This document shows, piece by piece, positions 24,656 to 33,517 of a DNA stretch of 46,329 nt; the first letter of the stretch is position 1; each line of letters starts with the position of its first letter. Origin of the DNA: CAYOHP01 sp964403795 [NCBI: uncultured bacterium] (GTDB lineage Bacteria; Muiribacteriota; UBA6191; CAZXTJ01); assembly GCA_964403795.1 (NCBI GenBank), contig CAYOHP010000041.1:1-46329 (forward strand), in the 5' to 3' direction. The translations under genes and the position numbers were made by a program. Under the pieces are notes generated by a model. The model did not search any database. It was given only the letters and a program-made list of their open reading frames with translations, and had not been told where the DNA came from.

Positions 24656-25684
24656 TCACCCGCTCCTCGCGATCGGCCCGGAACCCCGGCGGCGGCCCCG
24701 GACCGGCGACAGAGTAGAGCCATCGTCGGCGGGCCGGAAGCCGGGATCCGGGGCGCCCGACCCGACCTCCGCCGGATGGAAGCGGCGGTGCACCTCGAAC
24801 AGCCGCTCCCGGGTCACATGGGTGTAGATCTCGGTGGTCGCGGGCGAGGCGTGTCCCAGCAGTTCCTGCACGAAGCGCAGGTCGGCACCCCCTTCCAGGA
24901 GATGGGTGGCGAAGGTGTGGCGCAGGGTGTGGGGATGGACTCGCCGGGCCAGCCCCACCCCCGTGGCGTGCCGCTTCACGGCCTTCCACAGGCCCATGCG
25001 CGAGAGCGGCCCGCCGGAGCGGTTGACGAACACCCGATCCACCGGGCGCCGCCCCGAGACCAGCTCGGGACGCCCCTGGCCGAGCCACTCGGAGAGACGC
25101 TCCTCGGCCCTCCGGCCGAAGGGGACGACCCGGGACTTCCCGCCCTTGCCCGAGGCCCGGACCAGCCCCTGACGCATGTCGAGGTCGCCGAGCCGGAGCC
25201 CGGTCACCTCGCTGGCCCGGAGCCCGCTCGAATACATGAGCTCCAGGATCGCCCGGTCCCGTCGACCCAGCGCGGTGGCGGGATCGGGGGCCGAGAGCAG
25301 GCGCTCCACCAGGTCGCGTTCGAGAGCCCGCGGCAGGCGTCGTCGGGGCCTGGGCGCCCGTACCCGCCGGGCGGGGTCCTCGACATCCTCCTCCCGGGAC
25401 CGGAAGGCGAAGAAGCTCCTCACCGCTGCCAGCTTGCGGGCCACGGTGGCATCCGAGAGCCCCCGAGCCCGGAGCGCGCTGCCGAAGCCCACCAGGCTCT
25501 CGGGCGAGGGTTCCCGTCCTCCCAGGTGCTCGAGCAGCTGGGCGAGGTCCCGGGAATAGGCATCGAGGGTGTGCCGCGAAGCACCCCTCTCTCCCGCCAG
25601 GTGGGAGAGGAAGGCGTCCAGCGCGTCCTCGAGAGCCTCTCGGGGACCGGTCCGGGATGAGGATTCTGGCATCGGGTGGGACAT
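24656..25684 (-). CDS. Xer-type tyrosine recombinase
   Basis: The protein has 342 residues from ATG 25684; a second in-frame ATG at 25672 is equally possible and neither has a clear ribosome site. The N-terminal SAM-like DNA-binding domain is present (FLSHLAGERGASRHTLDAYS). The catalytic set is complete: Arg in SSGLRASEVTGL, Lys in GKGGKSRVV, HTLRHTF with His and Arg, the second His in LLGHAS, and the nucleophile Tyr in TEIYTHV. Length and pattern are those of XerC/XerD, which resolve chromosome dimers at dif. There are no phage or integron neighbours, so a housekeeping role is likely. The C-terminal 40 residues after the Tyr are extended and Gly/Arg-rich. It heads the minus-strand unit running down to 17565. 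Confidence 0.93.
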   Translation of the reverse strand: MSHPMPESSSRTGPREALEDALDAFLSHLAGERGASRHTLDAYSRDLAQLLEHLGGREPSPESLVGFGSALRARGLSDATVARKLAAVRSFFAFRSREEDVEDPARRVRAPRPRRRLPRALERDLVERLLSAPDPATALGRRDRAILELMYSSGLRASEVTGLRLGDLDMRQGLVRASGKGGKSRVVPFGRRAEERLSEWLGQGRPELVSGRRPVDRVFVNRSGGPLSRMGLWKAVKRHATGVGLARRVHPHTLRHTFATHLLEGGADLRFVQELLGHASPATTEIYTHVTRERLFEVHRRFHPAEVGSGAPDPGFRPADDGSTLSPVRGRRRGSGPIARSG

Positions 25685-25782
25685 GATCGGCGCGAGGGGA
25701 CGTGAATTCGTAGGCAGTCGCCCATGGATCGTATCGGTCGCCCGAGGCCGGGTACGAAGCCGGGGCACCCCGGAGGCGAGCC

Positions 25783-25811
25783 TTGAGCCACCCCCGGGAG
25801 CGTGCTAGGTT
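25783..25811 (+). promoter_or_regulatory. Promoter giving a predicted leaderless mRNA
   Basis: TTGAGC (25783-25788), a 17-base spacer and the extended -10 TGCTAGGTT (hexamer TAGGTT 25806-25811) form a strong-looking promoter. The GTG start at 25818 begins 7 bases after the -10, which is where transcription should start. No Shine-Dalgarno precedes the GTG. Confidence 0.6.
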
Positions 25812-25817
25812 GCATCC

Positions 25818-26795
25818 GTGACCACGGTCGACTACCAGTCCCTCAAGGACGCGCTCGCGGGGGCCGACGAGGCGAGCCAGATCGCGGCCCTCAAGGCCTT
25901 GCTTGAGATCCCCGCCGAGGGCTTCGACAAGAGCCAGCTCCCGGCCCTCTTCAAGCTGCTCCGATCCACCCTGCACTCGGCCTCGAGCGAGGTGCAGTAC
26001 ACCGCCCGCCGCACGCTCGACCGGCTGAAGGGCCTTACCGGGCTCGGGGACCTGGCCCTGGTGCTGACCGAGTACCTCGACGACGAGGACCGGGAGGCCG
26101 AGCCCGAGCGTCCCGAACTGGTCTATGGGACGACCCCCTACTGGCTCTACGAGCTGAACTCCAAGGACTACCGGATCCGGGTCAAGGCCGTCATGGAACT
26201 CTGCCAGACCCGCCAGAAGCGGATCTACGAGACCCTCTCCCGCCACCAGGACGCCGAGGGCCACGAGTGGGTGCATGCCACTTACGCCAAGTACCTCGGC
26301 AACTTCCCCGGCCAGCCGGGCGTGTACCAGCGGATCGCCCGCTACCTCGGGAGCCCCGACAACCGGGTCCGGGCCAACTGCCTCGAGGGACTCGAGCTGC
26401 TCGGGGATGCCCAGGCAGTGACCGCGGTGAGGCCCCTGCTCGAGGACAGCGACAACCGGGTCCGGGCCAATGCCGCCAAGTTCCTGGTCCGGTTCGACCT
26501 CGAGAGCGTCAAGAAGGCGCTCGACCAGATGCTCTCCTCCAGCGAGGAATGGATGCGCGACTCGGCCACCTACATCCTGGCCCGGGTCGATTTCCCGGGG
26601 ATCGTGCCCTTCCTGGAGCGGGCCCTGGCCGATCCCAATCCCTCGATCGCGGCCCGGGCCGCCCGGGCCCTGGTCCGCAAGGGCGATGCCGACGAGGCCC
26701 GCCGGGCCCTCGAGACCGTGGACCGGGACCGGGATCCCCAGCTCCACCGGGCCGTGACCGAGGCGCTGGCCAGCCTGGACACCCCCAGGGGATGA
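25818..26795 (+). CDS. HEAT-repeat protein
   Basis: The protein has 325 residues from a GTG that coincides with the predicted transcription start. The N-terminal 120 residues are helical without a recognised family. From about residue 125 there are HEAT repeats: KDYRIRVKAVMELCQ, SPDNRVRANCLEGLELLGDA, DSDNRVRANAAKFLVRFDLE, SSEEWMRDSATYILARVD and PNPSIAARAARALVRKGDA. The N-R-V-R-A-N core of two repeats is nearly identical, suggesting recent duplication. No signal peptide is seen. Proteins of this kind are scaffolds; the substrate is unknown. It lies divergent from the Xer gene with 133 bases between and upstream of the beta-propeller gene, which has its own promoter, so the two may be independent. 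Confidence 0.88.
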   Translation: MTTVDYQSLKDALAGADEASQIAALKALLEIPAEGFDKSQLPALFKLLRSTLHSASSEVQYTARRTLDRLKGLTGLGDLALVLTEYLDDEDREAEPERPELVYGTTPYWLYELNSKDYRIRVKAVMELCQTRQKRIYETLSRHQDAEGHEWVHATYAKYLGNFPGQPGVYQRIARYLGSPDNRVRANCLEGLELLGDAQAVTAVRPLLEDSDNRVRANAAKFLVRFDLESVKKALDQMLSSSEEWMRDSATYILARVDFPGIVPFLERALADPNPSIAARAARALVRKGDADEARRALETVDRDRDPQLHRAVTEALASLDTPRG

Positions 26796-26814
26796 GCCCT
26801 CCGGGGCCCCTCGC

Positions 26815-26844
26815 TTGGCCGGGTGCCCAGGACCCGCCTACACT
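26815..26844 (+). promoter_or_regulatory. Predicted promoter of the beta-propeller gene
   Basis: TTGGCC (26815-26820), an 18-base spacer and TACACT (26839-26844) resemble the other promoters of this window. Transcription would begin near 26851, followed by a GGGAGG ribosome site at 26868-26873. Confidence 0.45.
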
Positions 26845-26892
26845 TCACCCGGGACGGGGACGGGGACGGGAGGCCACTTGGCGCGCCTCTAC

Positions 26893-29800
26893 ATGAGGTC
26901 CGGGACCCGGGAAGCCGCGGGTCGCTCGCGGTCGACCCGCGGCTTCATCATGATGTTCACGCTGATCGCGGTGGCGGTGGCGGGCTACGTCATGATCGAG
27001 ACCGCTCCCGACTTCTCGAACTACGCGGTGCTGGCCAAGAGCCACCAGTTCGACCGGAGCCTGGCCCAGACCCGCAGCGTGATCTCGGCCAATCCCTTCT
27101 ACCTCACCACCGCCGACGGCTACGAGTTCCCGCCGGGCACCGTGCTCGGTGTGAAGAACGGGATCCTCTCCAAGGACGGCGAACTCGATCCCGCCCTCGA
27201 CGCCCTGGTGGTGGACATCCCCGCCGCCACCCCCTACGTGATCACCGCCCCGTCCTCCGCCGCCATGCTGGGGACCACCCCGGTCGACCCCTACATCCCG
27301 GCCCGGGAGCGGAGCGCCGTCTCCTGGAGCGCCTCCTACAACTTCGTGGGCAATCCGGCCTTCTACGACCTCTCCCAGACCGAGTCCCGGGAAGACCGGG
27401 GCCTGCAGCTCTTCTACGTCCCCGAGCGCGTGGGCCCGCCGAATCCTCCCGTCGTGGGCTCGACCGGCGTGAATCGCACCGACCGCTTCGCCCGCAAGGG
27501 CGACCACCTCTCGATCGTGTCCCAGGACGGGACCGCCGGGCTCCCCGTGACCTTCCGCCACCTCTCGGCCAGCCCCGACGGGAGCCGGCTCCTGGGCGCC
27601 TCCAACGTGACCGACCGGACCAAGCCCCCGGACATCCTGACGTTCGATCCCAACGGCGCCTCCCGGGCCTACGCCACCTTCACCACCTCCCATGCCGAGA
27701 CCTGGCCGGAGTGGTCTCCCAATGGTGGCCGGGTCTCCTTCCGCCGCATCCCCCTGGCCCCCAACCCGCCGCCCTTCTACTACACGATGGTGGTGAAGAC
27801 CCCGGAGCGCAATGCCGCCGAGCTCGACCTGATCTCGGACCTCACCTGCGGCGGCACCTTGCCCTGCAGCAACTGGGGAGAGTTCACCGACATGGGTCCG
27901 GGGATCTGGTCCCCCAACGGGCGCATGGTGGCGTTCTGGGCGGTCTCCCCCGCCAGTGGAGCGCACGCCAACATCATCGTCCTGGACGTCGCCTTCGAGC
28001 GGGCGGTGCTGCCCCGCCCCTCGGCAGGCGGAACCGTGACCAACTTCCCGGCCGACTGTCCCCTGGCCCGTCGGGGCACCCCGATCACCTGGCGCCCCGA
28101 CTCGGACGGCTTCCTCTATGTCGACACGGGCGGCAACCTCCTGATGGCCGAGAACCTGGCGGGCGGTGCGGCCGGGTACGTCCGCAACGCCGATCCGGGC
28201 GGCAGCGTGACCGAGGCCAAGCAGCTCCTCTGGCTGCCGGGATCCTCGAGCGGTTCGGGAGTCACCTCCAGCACCGCCTTCCTGGCGCTCGACTCGGCCG
28301 GAGACCTCTGGTGGCGCCGGATCACCGACCCGGTGGCGACCCAGTACCGTCTGGCCACCGGGGTCTACACCGGCGAGATCGCCGCGGTCCGGCGTTCCTG
28401 GCACACGGTGGGCCTGAGCCCCGGCGGGACCACCCTCTCCTACATCGACACGGCCCGGCAGCAGGTCTGGACCATGGGAGTCGACGGAGCCCGCCGCCGG
28501 GTCCTCTTCCACATCGACCAGATCAGTACCGCCACCCCCGCCGGCGCCAACGCCATCGACGAGGTCGGCTTCCTCGCTCCTCCCCCGGCCTGGTCCTACA
28601 TGGCCGGTGCCTTCAGTCGGGTCACCCGTGCCTCGCGGGCTTCGTTCGACGCGGTCGGATGGCGTCGCTTCACCCAGGCGGAAGCCCTGTTCCCGGGCGA
28701 TTCGCGCTTCGGCGAGGGTTACATGCGGATCGCCAATCCGGAGGAAGCCCACACCGGACAGATCCTCTTCGACAACGGGCTCGACAACTTCCGGATCCCG
28801 CTGGCGAACCCTACCCGCACGGTCGGCAACGAGCCCCGGATCCTCGGGAAGGTGGAACCCACCTTCAGCGTGAAGAACCTGAACTACATCTCCCGGGAGT
28901 CGCAGGACATCACCGGCGGCTTCCCTTCCGACGTGTTCAAGCAGGTGGTCGGCGCCTCCGGCCTGGCCGGCACCACGGTGCTGGTGACCACCGGGGCGGC
29001 CCCCTGCTACGGCCCCGACGACCGCATGCTGGCGGTCTCCAAGGTCATGAGCGACTCGACCACCTTCCCGCCGGATACCTCGGCCTTCCCCCCGGTCGAC
29101 ATGGACGTCTGGATCGTCGAGGCCAACGGCTCTCCCGACCCTCCGCCCAGGAACCTCACCCCCCAGACCACCGCCACCGCCGAGACCAACCCGAGCTTCT
29201 CCCCGGACGGGCGTTTCGTGTACTTCCAGCGGGAGACCCAGGTCACTTCACGGTTCCTCGGCAACCACACCTCGGGCATCTACCGCGTCACTTCCCAGGG
29301 GGGATCGGTCACCGAAGTGGTAGGCGAAGGGTCCATCCCCCCGGCCTGGAACGGCGGCAGCTACGTGTCGGCCCTCGAGTTCTACGATCCCGCGGTCAGT
29401 CCCTGCGGCACCCGTCTGGCGTTCATCGCCCGGGAGCGCCTGCTCGGTCTCGGCAGCCTGGCCCCCGGGATCGATACCACCCGGGTGGGAGAGATCATCG
29501 GGGAGGCCCTCTACGTGAAGGACCTGGCCTCGAACGCCGCACCGGTCTGCCTGCTCCGGAGCTACGACTCCCAGATCGCGGCCCATGGCAGCGTCGCGGT
29601 CGAGTACGCCCCGCTGCTCTCCGACGGGACCCAGGCCGGTTCCTCGTCGATCCCGACCGGCTCGTCCTGCTATGCGGACCACGGTTTCGCCAAGCCCAAC
29701 TGGTCGGGGAACGGGGAGGAGATCTACCTCACCCGCACCTGGCCCCGGAACCGCTGGTTCCCCAAGAAGGACCTGTTCCGCACCGGAGCCGTCGCCAACA

Positions 29801-30687
29801 ACCTGACCTACCGGCAGATCCTGCGCCGCTCCCAGATCATCAAGGTGAAGACCTGCCATCCCCGCCACGACGGCACCGGCTCCAAGCGGGGCGTCCGGCT
29901 CCTCCGGGACAACAGCTTCGATCCCCCGGCCGACAACTTCTCGGTGATCGTCCGCAACGTGCCCGACGGGCCCCACCCCGACGCCGGCCTCTACCCCGCC
30001 TACAACGAGGACTACGACATCAATCCCGGAGGTCCGGGCTGGGTGAACCAGGAGGGCGGCTACAACAACACGACCTTCGACTTCGCGGCCACCGGCATCC
30101 CCGACCCCGGGGACAAGCACATCCTCAACGCCTCGATCTTCAAGAGCGGGTTCCTCATGCAGAGGATCACCAAGGACCAGGACAGCATCGTCTCCAGCGG
30201 CATCGCCCTGAACACGCCCTACGTGCTCTCGGGCTACGTCCGGAGCCAGGGTGGCACCGCCACGGTGCAGGCCGGGCAGATCATGCTCCAGCTGGTGAAC
30301 AACCAGGGCATGCTGGTCTCGCTCAGGAACCAGGACGAGGACGCCTTCCAGATCGGTCTCGCCGACATCGGCGGTTCGGAGTGGACCCGGTTCTCGGCCG
30401 GCATCAATTTCGAGTTCGGCGGGGCCTCCGGCAATCAGCTCCGCAGCGCCAACGTCACGGGCCCCTCGGGCGTCCAGCCCTGGGGCGACAGCCCCCCCTT
30501 CTCCCTCATCCTCCTCCTCTACGGCCTCGGCCCCAAGGCCATCGTCGAATTCACCGGCATCAAGCTGGAACGGGCCTACGACCAGAAGACCATGGCGCCC
30601 ACGGTGTTCAGTCCCGGCTGGGTCCTGCACTCCTCCAGCCTCAAGCCCGATCCTCGTCGTGCCGATGCATTCATGTTCATGAGGTGA
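26893..30687 (+). CDS. Large PD40 beta-propeller protein with pseudopilin-like N terminus and C-terminal carbohydrate-binding-like domain
   Basis: The protein has 1264 residues from ATG 26893; a TTG at 26878, 4 bases after GGGAGG, is an alternative giving 5 more residues. The N terminus STRGFIMMFTLIAVAVAGYV, with R-G before F, looks like a prepilin peptidase site followed by a hydrophobic helix. The next segment (QFDRSLAQTRSVISANPFYL) resembles the pseudopilin stalk, but there is no Glu at position +5. TolB/PD40-type blades follow: SASPDGSRLLGAS, PEWSPNGGRVSFRRI, GIWSPNGRMVAFWAV, PSFSPDGRFVYFQRE, AVSPCGTRLAFIARE and PNWSGNGEEIYLTRT. The last 200 residues, with ALNTPYVLSGYVRSQGG and an ending in FTGIKLER, read like a CBM-type jelly roll. 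It is probably exported or surface-assembled. Its stop is 2 bases before the next ATG. Confidence 0.85.
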   Translation: MRSGTREAAGRSRSTRGFIMMFTLIAVAVAGYVMIETAPDFSNYAVLAKSHQFDRSLAQTRSVISANPFYLTTADGYEFPPGTVLGVKNGILSKDGELDPALDALVVDIPAATPYVITAPSSAAMLGTTPVDPYIPARERSAVSWSASYNFVGNPAFYDLSQTESREDRGLQLFYVPERVGPPNPPVVGSTGVNRTDRFARKGDHLSIVSQDGTAGLPVTFRHLSASPDGSRLLGASNVTDRTKPPDILTFDPNGASRAYATFTTSHAETWPEWSPNGGRVSFRRIPLAPNPPPFYYTMVVKTPERNAAELDLISDLTCGGTLPCSNWGEFTDMGPGIWSPNGRMVAFWAVSPASGAHANIIVLDVAFERAVLPRPSAGGTVTNFPADCPLARRGTPITWRPDSDGFLYVDTGGNLLMAENLAGGAAGYVRNADPGGSVTEAKQLLWLPGSSSGSGVTSSTAFLALDSAGDLWWRRITDPVATQYRLATGVYTGEIAAVRRSWHTVGLSPGGTTLSYIDTARQQVWTMGVDGARRRVLFHIDQISTATPAGANAIDEVGFLAPPPAWSYMAGAFSRVTRASRASFDAVGWRRFTQAEALFPGDSRFGEGYMRIANPEEAHTGQILFDNGLDNFRIPLANPTRTVGNEPRILGKVEPTFSVKNLNYISRESQDITGGFPSDVFKQVVGASGLAGTTVLVTTGAAPCYGPDDRMLAVSKVMSDSTTFPPDTSAFPPVDMDVWIVEANGSPDPPPRNLTPQTTATAETNPSFSPDGRFVYFQRETQVTSRFLGNHTSGIYRVTSQGGSVTEVVGEGSIPPAWNGGSYVSALEFYDPAVSPCGTRLAFIARERLLGLGSLAPGIDTTRVGEIIGEALYVKDLASNAAPVCLLRSYDSQIAAHGSVAVEYAPLLSDGTQAGSSSIPTGSSCYADHGFAKPNWSGNGEEIYLTRTWPRNRWFPKKDLFRTGAVANNLTYRQILRRSQIIKVKTCHPRHDGTGSKRGVRLLRDNSFDPPADNFSVIVRNVPDGPHPDAGLYPAYNEDYDINPGGPGWVNQEGGYNNTTFDFAATGIPDPGDKHILNASIFKSGFLMQRITKDQDSIVSSGIALNTPYVLSGYVRSQGGTATVQAGQIMLQLVNNQGMLVSLRNQDEDAFQIGLADIGGSEWTRFSAGINFEFGGASGNQLRSANVTGPSGVQPWGDSPPFSLILLLYGLGPKAIVEFTGIKLERAYDQKTMAPTVFSPGWVLHSSSLKPDPRRADAFMFMR

Positions 30688-30689
30688 TC

Positions 30690-31430
30690 ATGCTCCGTCC
30701 TCCGAGATCCCGCTGGTCATGGTTCCTGGCCTCCACGCTGCTGCTGGCGGTCGCGACCTCTCCCCTTCTGGCCCTCTCGCCCAAGGCCAAGACCCTGCTC
30801 CGTCAGGCCCTGGACGAGAACCGGGCCGGCAACTTCGGGCGTGCCCTCCAGCTCTTCTTCGAGGCCCACAAGGAGGACCCCGACGTCCTTGCCCAGGACG
30901 ACGAGGGACTGCTCCAGAACGCCTCCCGATGGCTGGACGGGGAACTCAAGCGGGACGATACCGACCCCCACTCCCACTTCCAGCAGGCCGAGCTGAAGAT
31001 GCTCCAGGGGCTCCCGGGCGAGGCCCTCGGGCACTACGAGAAGGTCGCCCAGCTGGCTCCGGGATCGAGCCTCGCCAACCTGGCGCAGCCCGCCATCCAG
31101 GGGATCAAGGCCCAGCTGAAGGCCGCCTCGATGACCTATGTGGCGGCCTCGGGCGGCGGTGGGGGCGCAGCGACCTCTGCCCCCGGAGCCGACAAGGCCC
31201 TGAAGGAACAGGTCGAGAGCCTGCAGAAGGATCTCGAGGAGGCCCGTCGGGAGGTCGAGCGGTTGAAGGGCGACCTGACCCGGGAACGGGCCCGACCCGA
31301 CGCCAGCAGCGACCTCGAGAAGCTCCGCCAGGAGTTCGAGGACTACAAGAAGCAGGCAGAGGAATGGAAGCTCTACCACCGGCTCTTCTTCGCGGATCCG
31401 GCCAACGTGCGGAAGCTGCAAGGGAGCTGA
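30690..31430 (+). CDS. Exported TPR and coiled-coil protein
   Basis: The protein has 246 residues from ATG 30690, with GAGG at 30681-30684; an in-frame GTG at 30684, overlapping the previous stop, is the alternative. A signal peptide (WFLASTLLLAVATSPLLA) comes first, ending in LA before LSPKAKTL. A TPR-like region covers about residues 30-130 (ENRAGNFGRALQLFFEAHKE, LPGEALGHYEKVAQLAPGS). A Gly/Ala/Ser spacer is followed by a long coiled coil (KALKEQVESLQKDLEEARRE) with a charged end. It is likely periplasmic and elongated. It is coupled to the beta-propeller gene upstream and to the VIT/VWA gene downstream, so it may be a periplasmic spacer or assembly factor of that set (inference). Confidence 0.88.
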   Translation: MLRPPRSRWSWFLASTLLLAVATSPLLALSPKAKTLLRQALDENRAGNFGRALQLFFEAHKEDPDVLAQDDEGLLQNASRWLDGELKRDDTDPHSHFQQAELKMLQGLPGEALGHYEKVAQLAPGSSLANLAQPAIQGIKAQLKAASMTYVAASGGGGGAATSAPGADKALKEQVESLQKDLEEARREVERLKGDLTRERARPDASSDLEKLRQEFEDYKKQAEEWKLYHRLFFADPANVRKLQGS

Positions 31431-33517
31431 AGCCGCACCGGACCACCGTCGGCGGTGTCCATCGGAGCACGACGAAGGTAGGCGCCCTCCTGGTCCTGCT
31501 GCTCCTGGTCCGAGGAGCCGGCGCCCAGGTCCCGGACGAGGATCCGCTCCGGTCGCTCGCCTGCCCGCTGGGGCCGGCCGTCCTGCTGACCCGACCCGCC
31601 GACGGAGCCTCCCCTGATCTCGGTTCGCCGCCGCCCCGGGAGACCCACCGGAGGATCCGGGTCCGGATCGAGCCGGGAATGGCGACGGCCCGGATCCACC
31701 AGGTCGCCTTCAATGCCTCTTCCCAGGCCCAGGAAGTCCTGGCCATGGTGCCGGATCCCGGACCGGACGGTTCGGTCGAAATGGTCGAGTCCCAGCCCGC
31801 GACCGCTCTCGCGAGCCAGGCGCGAGCCCTGGACGCGGCGACCTCCCGGGACCTGGTGGCGGAATGGGCGGTGCTCGGGGGAAACCCGGCGCCGCTGGCA
31901 CGGCCGACGCTCCCATCCCGGGTGCTCGGCCCCTTCCGGATCCCTGCCCGCGGCTACCTGAAGCTCGATCTCAGGACCCGGGTCCGGATCGCTCCGGCAG
32001 CCACCGGTCTCCAACATCTCTCGATCTCCGGAGGGTCCTGGCCCGAGCCCCCTCTGGCGACCAACGCCCTCGCCTTCGACTTCGACGCTCGCTGGTCCGG
32101 GCATCTCTACTCCCCGACCCATTCGCTGCGCGAATCCCCCGCGTCCTCGGGTCGCATCCTCGTCGAGCCCTCTGCGGCCCCCCTCGATCCTACCGGTCCG
32201 ATCGTCCTCCTGTGGCCGGGGGAGCCGGGCAGGCCGGGTGCGACCCATGGTCTCCTAGCCGGCCGACGATCGCTCCTGGTCGTGGTCCCGGGCGAACCGG
32301 CGCAACCGGCTTCCAAGCGACGCCGGACCTGGGTGGTCGCGGTGGACACCGCGGGTTCCCGGCACGGACCACCCCTGCAACGGGCCGTGGAGCTGGTGGA
32401 CAGGATCCTCCGCCGCCTGCGGCCCGAGGACAGTTTCGACCTGGTCGCCTTCTCGCTGGATCCCCACCCCATGCACCGATTCCCGGTGGCCGCCACGCCC
32501 GAGAACCGGGAGGCCGCCCTGGCCTTCCTCCGCCGCCAGCGACCCTGGGGAGCCCCCAACTTCGAGGCGGGCCTGCTGAGTTCCCTGGAAATCGCCGACG
32601 AAGCTCCCCCCGACTCGGACGCGGCACTGATCCTGGTCACCGATGGTCGCCCCACCCTGGGCGAGGCCTCGGTCCGCCGGATCCTGGAGCAGCACCAGGG
32701 CCGGCAGGTCCCGATCCTGCCGGTGGCCGAAGGCCCCGACGTGGACTTCTACTTCCTGGAGCTGCTCGCCCGGGAGACGGCCGGAGCGGCCCTGTTCGTG
32801 GACTCCTCGCATCCCCGGCTGGTGGAGGATCTCGAAGCCCTGGCACGACCACTCCCCCAGGAACCAATCCGGGTGCGTCTGGGGGACCGGGAGCTGAAGC
32901 TCTCCGGGGATCGGCGAGTGTCCGGGCCTCGGGTCGCCACCGCTCTGGTCGACCACGAGGAGCACGCGGTAGCGGATCCGGGGATCCCTCGCCTCACCGT
33001 CGACGGGGAGGAGCTCGATCCGGCAGGGAGTCCTGGACTGGGCGTGCTCCCGAACCTGATCCATGAGTGGCGGGAGCTGGGAGCCTCGATCCAGCGGGCC
33101 TTGCTGGGCGAGAGCCGCTTCCCGGGCGGACACTGGTCCTTCCGCCTGCTGGGGATCGTCCCCGGGACCCCCAGGCCGAGCATCCTCGCCACCCTCCGGG
33201 ACGGGGTCGGCCCCCTGGGGAGGTCCCGGGTCCTGGCGCTCTCCGGCATCCTCCAGCAGGGCAGCTTCCAGCCGGTACCCCCGGCACCGGGCAGCGCCTG
33301 GAGCGGGAACCGCTTCTTCGAGGCCGATGCCGACGGCCGTTGGGTGGAGTCCGGTGCCGAGCGGGTCGCGGCCCGCAGGATCGGCTACGGATCGCCCGAA
33401 CACCGGCGCCTGGCGGCCGATCCCCTGCTCGCCCCCCACCTCGCCCTGGGGCGGACGGTCACCCTGCTCACGGCCCCGGGATCGGCGATCCGGATCGGTC
33501 CGGGAGAGAACCCATGA
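31427..33517 (+). CDS. Exported VIT/VWA-like protein
   Basis: The protein has 696 residues if started at CTG 31427, which forms a CTGA overlap with the preceding stop. No ATG, GTG or TTG occurs in frame before the signal peptide (TTKVGALLVLLLLVRGAGA), so CTG or an unrecognised start must be used. Residues about 70-230 have the layout of a VIT domain (ATARIHQVAFNASSQAQEVL). The VWA domain follows with WVVAVDTAGSRH. Its MIDAS is D307-T-A309-G-S311, with Ala in the place of the first Ser, and T405-D406-G407 in ILVTDGRP is present. This order matches inter-alpha-trypsin-inhibitor heavy-chain-like bacterial proteins, which are secreted binding proteins. It is translationally coupled to the debranching-enzyme gene by ATGA. 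Confidence 0.82.
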   Translation: MKPHRTTVGGVHRSTTKVGALLVLLLLVRGAGAQVPDEDPLRSLACPLGPAVLLTRPADGASPDLGSPPPRETHRRIRVRIEPGMATARIHQVAFNASSQAQEVLAMVPDPGPDGSVEMVESQPATALASQARALDAATSRDLVAEWAVLGGNPAPLARPTLPSRVLGPFRIPARGYLKLDLRTRVRIAPAATGLQHLSISGGSWPEPPLATNALAFDFDARWSGHLYSPTHSLRESPASSGRILVEPSAAPLDPTGPIVLLWPGEPGRPGATHGLLAGRRSLLVVVPGEPAQPASKRRRTWVVAVDTAGSRHGPPLQRAVELVDRILRRLRPEDSFDLVAFSLDPHPMHRFPVAATPENREAALAFLRRQRPWGAPNFEAGLLSSLEIADEAPPDSDAALILVTDGRPTLGEASVRRILEQHQGRQVPILPVAEGPDVDFYFLELLARETAGAALFVDSSHPRLVEDLEALARPLPQEPIRVRLGDRELKLSGDRRVSGPRVATALVDHEEHAVADPGIPRLTVDGEELDPAGSPGLGVLPNLIHEWRELGASIQRALLGESRFPGGHWSFRLLGIVPGTPRPSILATLRDGVGPLGRSRVLALSGILQQGSFQPVPPAPGSAWSGNRFFEADADGRWVESGAERVAARRIGYGSPEHRRLAADPLLAPHLALGRTVTLLTAPGSAIRIGPGENP

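Noticed and set aside
25685-25817. Promoter for the Xer gene on the minus strand
   Set aside because: A TACGAT hexamer is present but no -35 at 16-18 bases could be found, so it is not listed.
26845-28752. 635-codon open frame on the minus strand
   Set aside because: Antisense to the propeller protein, with Gly/Val/Glu-rich low-complexity translation.
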